From contig NW_024041039.1 in NCBI RefSeq assembly GCF_014851395.1, positions 4,244,112-4,308,111 on the forward strand: 64,000 nucleotides of DNA. Direction: 5' to 3'. The stretch's first letter is position 1. Each line of letters opens with the position of its first letter. The translations under genes and the position numbers were made by a program. Under the pieces are notes generated by a model, which was given only the letters and a program-made list of their open reading frames with translations, ran no database searches and was not told the origin of the DNA. Below, one piece after another: positions 1-10,947 of this stretch. Origin of the DNA: Micropterus salmoides. Lineage: Eukaryota > Chordata > Actinopteri > Centrarchiformes > Centrarchidae.

Positions 1-570
1 ATGTTTGGAAATTTGTCCAGTTAACCCCAGAAACAAACTCACAATGAATGCAAACTTTGCTAAATAATGCAAAGGTCTCTGCACATGTAAATATTCATTT
101 CATATCATGGACAAATCTGGCACATTGCACATATTTGTTGTATTGTTGTTGTTCTATACTTTTATGTTTTGTCTATTTACATAATTATGCACACAATATC
201 CTCTTCCGTCGCCAAACGTCTGCACAACACAAACTGGAGTAATGTACATGTAAATATCTGCCACATTGTTCTTTCTCTGCAAATACTTGTATTATTTTTC
301 TTATATAACTTGCATTTGTTTATTCATTATTTATATATATTTATACATTTATGTCAACTGTATTGTTTATCTACGTTCTACCTTATCACCAAAGCAAATT
401 CCTCGTACGTGTAAAATACTACTTGGCAATGAAGCTCTTTCTGATTCTAAATGAAAAAGTGTCCCAACTGCAGCTTTTTCTATGAGTGTTGAATAGTTTG
501 GACAGAGAAAAAAAGTTGGTGTATTTCCTCAACCGTTCCCTTCGCTGGGCGAAGCATCTCTCGGTCTGTT
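1..570. other. AT-rich stretch, no gene seen
   Basis: Only short, low-complexity reading frames with no recognisable family occur here. The DNA is AT-rich with runs of TATTTA-type words. No repeat boundary or RNA gene could be identified. Confidence 0.5.
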
Positions 571-585
571 TGGGTGGTTAAAAGT
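571..585. repeat. Target-site duplication of the SINE (left; right copy at 868-882)
   Basis: The 15-base word TGGGTGGTTAAAAGT occurs immediately before the SINE head and again immediately after its tail, with no mismatch. A perfect duplication suggests a comparatively recent insertion. Confidence 0.9.
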
Positions 586-867
586 CGGGCGGCTGTGGCT
601 CAGGGGGTAGAGCGGGTTGGCCGTTAATCAGAAGGTTTGGCGGTTCAATCCCTGGTTGCATGTCAAAGTGTCCTTGGGCAAGATACTGAACCCTGATTTG
701 CCCCTGGCGGCTGTTTTGCCAGTGTGTGAATGAGTGTGAATGCTAGTTTTTGAGCACTTAAGCTCAGTGTATGAATGTGTGTGACTGGTGAATGCAGATG
801 TAGTGTAAAAGCGCTTTGAGTGGTCGAAAAGACTAGAAAGGTGCTATACAAGTACGGAGCATTTACA
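586..867 (+). mobile_element. tRNA-derived SINE with perfect 15-bp target duplication
   Basis: The head reads GGGCGGCTGTGGCTCAG then GGGTAGAGCGGG, a pol III A-box-like region. GGTTCAATCCC follows as a B-box. The body contains the segment CCTTGGGCAAGATACTGAACC, and the tail reads AGCGCTTTGAGTGGTC then AGACTAGAAAGGTGCTATA. The element is bracketed by TGGGTGGTTAAAAGT at 571-585 and 868-882. This is a perfect 15-bp duplication and marks both ends of a LINE-mobilised insertion. A second copy of the same family lies at 14487-14775 on the other strand. The family is widespread in percomorph fishes as far as I recall; I do not assign it a database name. Confidence 0.9.
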
Positions 868-882
868 TGGGTGGTTAAAAGT

Positions 883-1524
883 GACTTCACAGTTTGTTAC
901 AACGGACATTTCCTTTCCTCAAAGGACTCTTCACCCTCCCTGGCCTGGACACACACGCACACAGAAACACACACACTGATACACACTCCTTGTTGACCTT
1001 GGGATCGCTGCTCTCAGAGCGTTGACGATGCAGCTGTACAGCTTGTGGCTGGATAAACAGCAGCAGCTGGTACCAATTGTGCAGTGTCACTGTGTGTGTG
1101 TGTGTGTAACCGCTCAGCACTCCTGCAATCATGTGTCTTCTTCTTCAGGGAGAAAAGAAAAGGTTGAAACCACCTCTTCTCTTTCCTCATCATGTCCTTT
1201 CTGCTGACTCCCTCTCTCTCCTGCATTTTATTTTGCTCGTCCTCCTCTTTCACCCACCCCTCTCTCCTCTACTGGCAGAAGACTCCTCCTCTCGTCTCAT
1301 CTCCTCTCTCCTTGATTTGTCTTACTTACACTCAAATTCTGCCAGAACCTTCCCTCCCAGCATACTTTTAAAAAATGCAACAGAGGAATGAGGGAGGATC
1401 GGTAAGCCGGCATTCTGCAGACAGCTGCACACACAGTTTGGGGGTCCACATACGTAGCAGAGTCTTGACTTTATCATATCACAGTTAGGGAGGGGCGAGG
1501 TCAGACGCATACTTGCCCTTGACT
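883..1524. other. Intergenic stretch with CA/GT runs and a pyrimidine-rich tract
   Basis: It contains a CA-rich tract near 950-990, a short GT run near 1090-1107 and a CT-rich tract around 1180-1320. The overlapping frames are low-complexity. No gene was seen. Confidence 0.5.
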
Positions 1525-1830
1525 GTAGCCAACATGACATCACCTGTTAGTTTGTGGAATACAGTATTGAAGCCTCGAGTTTTGCACTTCGGCCGTCACC
1601 ATCTTGGTTTTTTGGAACAAGACCATATTTGAACGAGAGGATGGCGCTAGCTAGCTTAGTGAGCAAGGTGCATCCGTAATTCACATTAACTGTGATATTA
1701 ACAGGAATGCTTATTTTTGATAGCGACAAAAAGATTTGAAACAAAGACTGAGACCATGAACTCTAGAAAAGTAGAAAAGTGTTTACTGACATAATAAATC
1801 AGCTGAGAAGTATTTTTGCCATTAAAGGTT
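1525..1830 (+). repeat. Dispersed repeat family A, copy 1
   Basis: This matches the stretch at 13021-13655 in the same orientation. Shared segments are a GACATCACC/GACGTCACC block, TTTGTGGA, a GCC(G)TC-type block followed by CCATCTTGG, GCTAGCTTAG, GGTGCATC then GTAATTCAC, and near the end GACTGAGACCATGAACTC, AAGTGTTTACTGA and TCAGCTGAGAAGTA. This copy is shorter, with internal deletions. No open frame is conserved, so it is a non-coding interspersed repeat. Confidence 0.75.
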
Positions 1831-1905
1831 CAGTGTGTAAGTTTTAGTGGCATCTAGTGGTGAGGGTTGCGAATTGCAACCAGGGGCTCACGGTGCATTC
1901 CAGAC

Positions 1906-2227
1906 CGTTCTCATCTCAGGGCGTCCAATACCAACGCTTTCAGATAAAGTGACAAAATGTAGTAATTTGACGCCCAAGGTACCCTTCAGCGTCTCTATGA
2001 GACGCTCCGGGGCATCTCGTAGAGACCGGAAGTACGAGCTAGCTACATTTGTGTTAAAGGTATGACAGCCCCCCGAAGCTCCCTACCCTTACCACAACCA
2101 TCAGAAATGTTAGTACCTAAACCTAAGTCACTAACTTTAAGCATGTCGACACGGTCGACATAGCGAACGGTGGCGTTTCATACGTAAAATACTTTGTCAC
2201 ACTGTCTGATGCATTGAGATGAGAACG
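1906..2227. mobile_element. MITE-like element with CGTTCTCATCTCA termini
   Basis: CGTTCTCATCTCA at 1906-1918 is found inverted at 2215-2227 as TGAGATGAGAACG. Inside, the two flanks also share inverted AAAGTGACAAA-like words. It lies within a short repeat that begins at about 1828 with GGTTCAGTGTGTAAG and continues with TAGTGGCATCTAGTGG, a sequence typical of fish interspersed repeats. No transposase is encoded. The superfamily is not determined. Confidence 0.6.
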
Positions 2228-2230
2228 CGT

Positions 2231-4757
2231 TGTGCATTCACGTGCTCCTCGGATGGTCCCATTTCCCGAGTTGTGAAGTTGTTTTTCCAACTTCAGTGTG
2301 TGTTCATGCGCTCTTAAGTCAGACACCACATGAATGCTCCATCAGTCAACCCTCACCCCTCCATTACCAAACGCTGGAGAAGCTGCTGTCAGTGCCAAAT
2401 CCATACGGCCTGCCGGATCCGTTCTGCACATGCGCAAAAATGCAAAAAACGCTTTGTCAGCCTCTGGAAGCGTCAGCATTTCACGACAACAACACACGAG
2501 TAATTACGAACAGGCCCATTTGTGGTAACCTTCTTTGACGGACAGGACGCCGCATATGCAGATAGGGATCCGGTAGGCAGCGAGGATTTGTTCCTACAGC
2601 CTGAGTGACTGACACGCTCTGTCGGCTCTTGTGCTAAATAATGTGTGTGGTCCTTCATTTATCTTTTCTTACCTCTAAGACGACTACTTCTACAAATGTT
2701 ACTTCTTCTTCTTCTTCGCTGTAAGAAGACCTGCAGAGTATGTAGATAGAAATGTCTCATTCTAAGGTAATAAAAACATAACGGTTCATAACGTAAGGAC
2801 TGAAAACACAGTTGAGGATATTGCATTTCTGTCAATAGATCCTCAGAAATAGGACTTCACTTGGCACTTCCACATTGGCTTCACTTTTCACTCCTCGAGG
2901 TTCCCAAAGTATTTACACTCAGTGTGTGCTATGGTGGAAAATTCACCAGTATTAACATAATTTGCTGACATTAATCCCTGTATATAATTCAGTGTGCAGT
3001 TCCTCTTTAATTTATACTTTTGCTTCTGCGTGGCCTCGAAGGTCCATGAGGGTCCTCATGACATAAATCTTGTCATCTGTCCATGTCCACGAGTAAATGT
3101 GTTTATGTGTGTGCAGATACCAAATTAACAGAACAGTGTTTGCATCTGTTTTTAATCAAATCCGGCCTTTAAAGAGTTATTTCTGTAATTTATAAACCAA
3201 CCTGGGCATCTGAAGAGCAAAATGACTTACTGACTCAAGTTTCCAGCGTCGTCTTCCTGCAACAAATCACCTCTCACGAGATTTCAGAGCCAGACTTCTG
3301 TGACTGTTTGTGTTCTTACTTTTAAACAAAAAGGTCCATCTCTGTAGGGTTCCTACTAGGGATCTACTGGAGCAATTCCATAAAATAAAAAATATTGGAA
3401 TTACGAAATTAAATATTTCAACAATGGAGGGTTAAATAAAAGTGGATGGTGTGACAGCTAATAAGCTACGAGAGTTTTCTCCATGTTGGATTCTCTCTTC
3501 ATTCAAAGGTCAGCACTCTTGAGATGGATTCCTATTGGCCAACAGCGCAGAGTCGTGTCAATTACGCATCATACAATGCAGTCTTTGACCTCTCATTGTT
3601 CTCCTTCTACCTTCTTCCTCTCCTTTCGCTAACTGTACAACTGACTGCTAAAGTGGCAGATTGACTGACTGAATTAACAGGGAAAATGTGACAAAGAAGA
3701 CCCTCCCCTTCTCATTTCCCATGATGCTCTGTGCTCCACTGGTTTGAAACAGAACAAAGATGGAGCACACAACACCCTGCTCACTTCGCCTGTCAAAAGA
3801 TGGCGTCTCCCTTTGTCTTGTTAAAGGTCTGTGTGTGTGTGTGTTGGACGGTTAATAAGCTTTGTGGTTCACCTGAGTCCCTCAAGCCTCGGGCCAGACG
3901 GCCAGATGAGTGTGTGTGTGTGTGTGTCTGAATAATTTATAGCTATACAGAAACTGCTGCCACACATTACTTTCTTTCTGTACATTATTCTCATAACAGC
4001 TCTGTTTAATAAATCAGTACAGCGAGCGACCAAAACATTTCAGAGTTATGGGGAGTTATGGGCTGGAACTATTTATTGGCGACCTGAGAAACTATTGCTT
4101 TAATTAACTCTTACTAAACAAGAGCCACGCAGAAGGGTTCGGAATAAAAAGATAATACACATTACATGTCCTAATCCTGTGTTTATTTGTTATGTTATTG
4201 ATTAGTAACCTTTATGCTAAATACAGTATATATCTCAGGCGCGTTTATATAAATAAATGCATCTAATTAAAAGTAACTTGGGTCCACGAGCTAACATCAT
4301 TTAAAACTTCACCTGTTGGTTCTGGGGTCGTAGAAGCTGGCAGATCGTGACTCAGACGTCTGGTGTTAAAATGCCCAACTTTACAGCAGAAATAAACATG
4401 TTTACAGCCTGTTCTGGTTTCTATAGCTAATCCTTGGATTCTGGGTTAGCCAGCACGGCCAAGATGGCGACGGCTGGAGCCGCTGGGAGCCACCCAGCTT
4501 CACAACGGCTCTTCAGAAACCGGCGGATGACATCACAGCCACTTTGCCCATGGTTAATTCCAAGCTATCCTCACTCCCAAGTCATCACGTATTAAACTCA
4601 TAGTCAAGACTTGGCGTCAGCTTCTGACGCACTGGGGGGGAAAGCTGTAGCGTCATTTTTGAACATATTTATGTTTATTATTTATATTTATTTACATATG
4701 AAATATTTACCCTGCATCCCGACCCCGGATAAGCGGATAAAGATGGGTGGATGGATG
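2231..4757. other. Intergenic stretch, mostly unassigned
   Basis: No gene was recognised. Short GT runs lie near 3830 and 3910. A single-arm copy of the fold-back element seen at 28746-28939 lies at about 3241-3290. A block around 4440-4560 with CCAAGATGGCG and GATGACATCAC resembles common fish repeat text, but I could not set its limits. Confidence 0.45.
3241..3290 (-). repeat. Solo arm of fold-back repeat (family of 28746-28939)
   Basis: The words GTCGTCTTCCTGCAACAA, then TCACCTCTCACGAGATTTCAG, match the right arm of the fold-back element at 28895-28939 with a few substitutions. The partner arm is not present nearby, so this is a partial copy. Confidence 0.6.
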
Positions 4758-4911
4758 GATTTTATTGCTACTGTGTAAAGGGAATACTGCTGGTAAAAAG
4801 CACCTTATTTGGTTAAAGTGTTAGCAGTACATTTAAATTAAAAGTGCAAAATACACTGCTTTAGAGTTCGTTATTCAATGATTAAAAAATTTTAATCGTT
4901 GCCCAGCACTA
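4758..4911 (+). repeat. Dispersed repeat family B, copy 1
   Basis: It is aligned by eye with 36403-36573. Both copies contain TTTTATTGCT, then CTGTGTAAAGGGAATACTGC, then GCAGTACATTTAAATTAAAA, then TTATTCAAT, and both end in TTGCCCAGCACT. The last word resembles a DNA-transposon terminus. No second end is visible here, so it is probably a truncated element. Confidence 0.65.
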
Positions 4912-5964
4912 ATATTTATTCTTGATAACTTGGCCGCGGAGCCCTACGTGTTGTAAAAACAACTCTAAAGAGTACAGAGGGTGTTAATGAGCGACATCAA
5001 GGAGTCTTGACGACGGGAGTGAGAATGTATTGGTTAAGCAGTGGTTTCACTCAGAAATACCTTACATTATTGAAAATCAAGACACTGTTACTGCTGCTGT
5101 CACTGTGACTTTTCTCTATGAAATGCAGATAAAGAAACAGCATTGTTCTAGTATTGCAGAATTGCCACCTCAGAAAAATGGAGCATAACTTTGTTCAGAT
5201 TCTTCCTATAGAAAAAAACATACATACAAGCACCTCAAAGGTTAAATTTTAGGTTAAAGCTTTGAGTGCTGACCAAAGACTTTGAGTTCTGCTTCATATT
5301 GAGCGTAAACTTCCCCAAAGCCAAAAAAGGAGCAGAACAGAGCTGCAAACATTAAACCCAGCTTCCACTCCTCTGAACAGACATAAGCTGTGAGTTGACT
5401 GCTTTTGAATCATGTTCACTCGCAGGTATAAAAGTGCATCTGATGAAAAATGCAGGGGCTGTTGTTGGCTTTGTTCAAAGGAGTGTGGGAAAGGGCTTTT
5501 CAGCAGCTGCTTTGATTTGACAAGAGGTTGCCCTTCACCAAGCACCTCGATGCTCCATTCCTTTTCACTGCAGACATTTTGACTTGTTTTTATAGGGTGG
5601 AAAAAAGGTGTAATTATCAACATTTATGATGTGTCTATTTTAGATGTGTCAGCTCCAGAGTCCATGTATTGTGCATGCACTCTCATTGGACCAGCTTTCA
5701 GGAGCAGTGCCTATTCACCGACGATATCAGTTCCACCTGTGCTTCTCTTTGCTATGACATCTCAAAATTTTGATTTTTGTCATCAATATGTAAGGAGCTG
5801 TGGCTCAGCTGGTTCATATGTCATGTAATGTAAAGAGCAGACCTTTGGTTCAACAAACAACACACCTTCTTTGAGCAAATGAAGAGACCTTTCGATTTAT
5901 GATGAAATATTATAGGGGGAAAAGGTGCCAAACTTACCTAGTTGGTGTAGAATGAGACTCTTAA
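4912..5964. other. Intergenic stretch, nothing firm
   Basis: No gene was seen. At about 5790-5860 the words GAGCTGTGGCTCAGCTGGTT and TTTGGTTCAA recall A- and B-box sequences of a decayed SINE, too short and diverged to call. Confidence 0.4.
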
Positions 5965-6480
5965 AGGGATAGTTTGGGATTTATGAAGTGGGGCTTCATG
6001 AAATTCTTATCCACAGTCAGTGTATTACCTGCAGTAGATGATAGTCAGCATGTCCCCAGTTTGGAGAAACAGAGAATTGTAAAGGGACGGAAGCTAAATA
6101 ACGCACCGCTGTGGACAGGGTCAGTAGCGAATGTGTTTGAGCAACCTAAAAAAAAGGCCCACTGGGGGAAAAAAAAAAAATCAGTTCAACCACTTAAACA
6201 TGCCGTCAGACAGCTTTTCAATTGAAACGATATTTTATCAACCACAGTACTTCTGTGTGCAACTTGGCTGTAATAGGCCGCACTCGGGATTGTCAGGAGG
6301 GGTAAAACATACTCAAACATGGCCCAATTATCCTCTAGTGTGGGGCCAGCATTAGGTGGCCAAAACACATTAGCCGCTGAGCCTGTCCACAGCAGTACGT
6401 TTTAGCTTTCGGGCCGGTACAACTGTTTCTCCAAATTGGGAAAACGTTGACCGCCATCTAATGTAGGGAATGCAATCCCT
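5965..6480. mobile_element. TTAA-flanked fold-back MITE (piggyBac-like target site)
   Basis: The ends read TTAA-AGGGAT at 5961-5970 and ATCCCT-TTAA at 6475-6484, so the element is bracketed by TTAA. Long imperfect inverted arms lie inside: TTTGGAGAAACAG with ACGGAAGCTAAA and GCTGTGGACAGG on the left, and CCTGTCCACAGCAG with TTTAGCTTTCGG and CTGTTTCTCCAAA on the right. TTAA duplication is the hallmark of piggyBac elements. No transposase is encoded, so assignment to that superfamily is inference. Confidence 0.7.
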
Positions 6481-6484
6481 TTAA

Positions 6485-7340
6485 CCCTTTTGTTTTTTAG
6501 GTTTGAGCCTCAGTATCTTCACGCTGCAGCTGTGCCTAAAGTTCTCACTAAACACAACGATTTCTTCTGCACTCATCATGAAGATATCAGGTTGGATTTG
6601 GTGTAAACCTCTGCATCATTTAGATTCAGTTTGCATAGATTAACGGTGTGGTGACCTGATTGCATTCAAATCTTTCTGAGCTACAATTATAATGTCTCCT
6701 GTCACACATGTTAATGAACTGCTGCTGATACAGAGGCTCTTTGTAACCTCCTTTAAACTGGGGAGGAAATGTTTTCTCTCTCAAAACACCTACAGGAACA
6801 TTTGTCCTGCATAATGGTGACGTTCAGCTGCTCTCCAAAGAAAAGACTAAAAAGGTTATTTTGCTTTGATATTAGGAGATTTGCTTACCTGCCATGAAGG
6901 TGCTGTGGCATAGCTGGTGAAAGCGCCTGTCTCGTAAACCCCAGCAGTGCCTTGAGCTCCTGACTCTAAAAATGTGTGTGAAATTAATGCCCAGTAATTA
7001 GTCGTCATTTGCTGATTAAGTAGATGCACGAAAGAGCTGGGAGCTACAAAAGCGGTTTATATAGAAAGAAAAGTGTCGCTGTGTGTTCCAATATGTGTTA
7101 CATGTGTTATAGCCTCAGCAGCAACCTGCCCCATGTGAAGTTCCAGTATTTTCCTTGTGTGGTTCCCTGAGAGACCTGTGAGATTAATCCAGATGCCGCT
7201 GAGATGCCGCCCGACCTACTTCCTGGCTGCTATTCTCATGAGCCCGATTGGAGAGGCCCTGAATCCAGCTTTCTAATCAAGAGGATGTAATTTAGTCAGA
7301 CCAGCTATAAGTTCTCTGCCACTCAGAGGTGCTCACAAGT
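6485..7340. other. Intergenic stretch before the minisatellite
   Basis: No gene or clear repeat was identified. The frames here are short and non-descript. Confidence 0.45.
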
Positions 7341-9178
7341 CAATGAGCTCCAAGACAAGTCTCCAGTCTCTGAGCTAGAGTCCAAGTCCAGTCTCCAGTC
7401 TCTGAGCTAGAGTCCAAGTCGAGTCTCCAGTCTCTGAGCTAGAGTCCAAGTCAAGTCTCCAGTCTCTGAGCTAGAGTCCAAGACAAGTCTCTAGTCTCTG
7501 AGCTAGAGTCCAAGTCCAGTCTCCAGTCTCTGAGCTAGAGTCCAAGTCGAGTCTCCAGTCTCTGAGCTAGAGTCCAAGTCAAGTCTCCAGTCTCTGAGCT
7601 AGAGTCCAAGACAAGTCTCCAGTCTCTGAGCTAGAGTCCAAGTCAAGTCTCCAGTCTCTGAGCTAGAGTCCAAGACAAGTCTCTAGTCTCTGAGCTAGAG
7701 TCCAAGACAAGTCTCCAGTCTCTGAGCTAGAGTCCAAGTCAAGTCTCTGAGTCTCTGAGCTAGAGTCCAAGTCAAGTCTCCAGTCTCTGAGCTAGAGTCC
7801 AAGACAAGTCTCCAGTCTCTGAGCTAGAGTCCAAGTCAAGTCTCCAGTCTCTGAGCTAGAGTCCAAGACAAGTCTTCAGTCTCTGAGCTAGAGTCCAAGA
7901 CAAGTCTCCAGTCTCTGAGCTAGAGTCCAAGTCAAGTCTCCAGTCTCTGAGCTAGAGTCCAAGACAAGTCTCTAGTCTCTGAGCTAGAGTCCAAGTCAAG
8001 TCTCTGAGTCTCTGAGCTAGAGTCCAAATCAAGTCTCCAGTCTCTGAGCTAGAGTCCAAGACAAGTCTCCAGTCTCTGAGCTAGAGTCCAAGTCAAGTCT
8101 CCAGTCTCTGAGCTAGAGTCCAAGACAAGTCTCCAGTCTCTGAGCTAGAGTCCAAGTCAAGTCTCTGAGTCTCTGAGCTAGAGTCCAAGTCAAGTCTCCA
8201 GTCTCTGAGCTAGAGTCCAAGTCAAGTCTCTGAGTCTCTGAGCTAGAGTCCAAGTCAAGTCTCCAGTCTCTGAGCTAGAGTCCAAGACAAGTCTCCAGTC
8301 TCTGAGCTAGAGTCCAAGTCAAGTCTCCAGTCTCTGAGCTAGAGTCCAAGTCAAGTCTCTGAGTCTCTGAGCTAGAGTCCAAGTCAAGTCTCCAGTCTCT
8401 GAGCTAGAGTCCAAGTCAAGTCTCTGAGTCTCTGAGCTAGAGTCCAAGTCAAGTCTCCAGTCTCTGAGCTAGAGTCCAAGACAAGTCTCCAGTCTCTGAG
8501 CTAGAGTCCAAGTCAAGTCTCCAGTCTCTGAGCTAGAGTCCAAGACAAGTCTCTAGTCTCTGAGCTAGAGTCCAAGACAAGTCTCTAGTCTCTGAGCTAG
8601 AGTCCAAGTCAAGTCTCTGAGTCTCTGAGCTAGAGTCCAAGTCAAGTCTCCAGTCTCTGAGCTAGAGTCCAAGACAAGTCTCCAGTCTCTGAGCTAGAGT
8701 CCAAGACAAGTCTCTAGTCTCTGAGCTAGAGTCCAAGTCAAGTCTCTGAGTCTCTGAGCTAGAGTCCAAGTCAAGTCTCCAGTCTCTGAGCTAGAGTCCA
8801 AGTCAAGTCTCTGAGTCTCTGAGCTAGAGTCCAAGTCAAGTCTCCAGTCTCTGAGCTAGAGTCCAAGACAAGTCTCTAGTCTCTGAGCTAGAGTCCAAGA
8901 CAAGTCTCCAGTCTCTGAGCTAGAGTCCAAGTCAAGTCTCTGAGTCTCTGAGCTAGAGTCCAAGTCAAGTCTCCAGTCTCTGAGCTAGAGTCCAAGTCAA
9001 GTCTCTGAGTCTCTGAGCTAGAGTCCAAGTCAAGTCTCCAGTCTCTGAGCTAGAGTCCAAGACAAGTCTCCAGTCTCTGAGCTAGAGTCCAAGACAAGTC
9101 TCCAGTCTCTGAGCTAGAGTCCAAGTCAAGTCTCCAGTCTCTGAGCTAGAGTCCAAGACAAGTCTCCAGTCTCTCAGA
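7341..9178. repeat. 32/33-bp minisatellite, about 57 units
   Basis: The array repeats GAGCTAGAGTCCAAG plus a variable linker and TCTCT every 32 bases, or 33 in one variant. The linkers fall into a few types after GTCCAAG: ACAAGTCTCCAG (A), ACAAGTCTCTAG (A'), TCAAGTCTCCAG (B), TCAAGTCTCTGAG (C, one base longer), TCCAGTCTCCAG (D) and TCGAGTCTCCAG (E). By eye there are 56 full units plus a degenerate leading one. Units are nearly identical apart from these linkers. In-frame TGA and TAG words rule out a long protein repeat. The array opens with the order D-E-B-A', then D-E-B again, and every C unit is followed by a B unit. Confidence 0.97.
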
Positions 9179-9287
9179 GTCCAACTATTTTTCATAGAGC
9201 ACAACCATATAGCCTAATTCTATAACTAATCAGAGCTTCTAAACTACAGTAAGTCAACACACCCCCCAGACTCTCAAATGTGTTATT

Positions 9288-9329
9288 TTTTTTGTTATAA
9301 TGTTACCAGTGTAACATTATAACAAAAAA
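9288..9329. repeat. Perfect inverted repeat, 19-bp arms, 4-base loop
   Basis: Six T residues plus GTTATAATGTTAC (9288-9306) are followed by the loop CAGT and the exact reverse complement (9311-9329). The structure could form a cruciform or hairpin. It lies about 110 bases after the minisatellite. It may be the core of a small palindromic MITE, but no target duplication was found. Confidence 0.85.
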
Positions 9330-10947
9330 CGGTAACGTTACAAGATCAACAATAAAACTGTAGCCTGTTTGCAGCCAACATTAATAATTAACATGATGGC
9401 AGCCAGCAGGACGTAAATGATTACGTTAATCGAGCACCACATGTTTGGCAAGTAAACAAACGCTCGTTCATCTTTTCGACAAACGACAGTCGGTGTAACC
9501 CTCCCGTAGGTCGTAGCTAAAGCACGACGCAAGCTAACGTTAGATGGCCGATGTTTGTTGTCCTCACGTCTCACGTGTGGCCGTGCGCAGCAGATAATAC
9601 GCTACGTGTTATGTAGGCAGGTTACAGGTAACGCAGGGAGGGGAATAACCACAAGCTCATCAGACGTTTCCTAAAGTAAACAATGTTCACGAGTCCCACA
9701 GCTCGAGTCCAAGTCTGCATGTGTAGATTCGACTTTCGTTTTAATGTAAAACGGAGGCCCTCTGGGTCGTACACACACCGAGACGGCCTACGTTGATCCA
9801 CACTAGGAACAGGGGTGATTCTTCAGATGTGTCTGAATTTGGACAGGCACTTTTTTGTTCCTTTGTTTTATTTAGTCAGGCAGACCTTGAAACTCTGAAT
9901 TACGAGTCCTATGTTGGTTTTTGATTGAAGCAGCTCCTTCCTTTTTTGTGTGATACCTAAGACAGATCCATGCAATAAATAACTTAATTTGACCAAATCC
10001 ATCTGGTTTTATGTTACTTGCCTTTCCCCTAGAGAGCTCAGTCTTGACAGCATGTAAGTGGATACCTCAGACTCAGATTATACTGCACCATTTTCAAAGA
10101 CATCTTTTTTCACCCTGTTTTGGCTACCACATCTGCGTAGGTCTGCAAGCAAGACAAGCACATATTTCATTCATCTCTCCAGGCTGTGGAGAGTTAGTAG
10201 GTAATGGATACTCAAAGTTAGCATTATTAAAAGAGGTTCTACTTGTAGCTGAACTGGCTGATACCACACAAACGTGCTACGGTGCCACCTTTAACAGAGG
10301 ATATCAGGGCCGTCATAAAGAACAGATGTTACCTCTCCACAATTATTAAAATTTTGAATCCAGGACTTTTACTTGGTATTCCTACTTTTACTTAAAGTAA
10401 ATTATTTGAGCACTTTTCCCACCACTATTGGAGTATGTTTTGGACAGAACGAAGCATGTATGAACAGGCAACACCTACTCTTTGTCATGTCCCTCGGCGT
10501 CAGTAACAACACATATGGCACCCTTTAGCTTGAAGGCTAAAATTAGGCCTATTACAAATAAAAGAAAAGGAGGTGGTTTATTTGGACATGTGGGTCAGAA
10601 ATCAGAACCAGGAGAACAGTGTTCATTTCCTGTGTGATTGTTTTAGTTAAGTTAGGTCACATAAGTAATGTAGTACGAGGTAAAGGGTAATTTATTTGTC
10701 ATTATGCAGCACAAGGTTGTATAACAAAACGAAGTTTGTACTCCCTTCAAGCTAAACTAAGTGTAACATATAAAATAAAACAATATCTAAAGTTATTACA
10801 CCCAGAATATTCTGCAGTGGATGTTTTAGAATTTGCGTCTGGGGAGAATATAAACAGCAGCAACAAGATGATAATCTGGTTTCATCTTTACATTAAAGAG
10901 TTCATCTTGACTGTGTTTGAGCACAAAGCATCATCAATGTAAGAGAA
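9330..10947. other. Intergenic stretch, no gene supported
   Basis: The 112-residue frame at 10011-10349 has no recognisable domain and an ordinary composition. A leftover minisatellite-like word, CGAGTCCAAGTCTG, occurs near 9704. Around 10380-10435 there is a fragment of the ACTTTTACTTAAAGTA type common in fish repeats (family E here). Confidence 0.45.

Noticed and set aside
7341..9178. CRISPR-like array
   Set aside because: There are no unique spacers; whole 32-33-base units repeat with a few linker variants, and the context is vertebrate.
10011..10349. 112-codon + strand frame
   Set aside because: No recognisable domain or conserved start context, in AT-rich intergenic DNA; probably chance.
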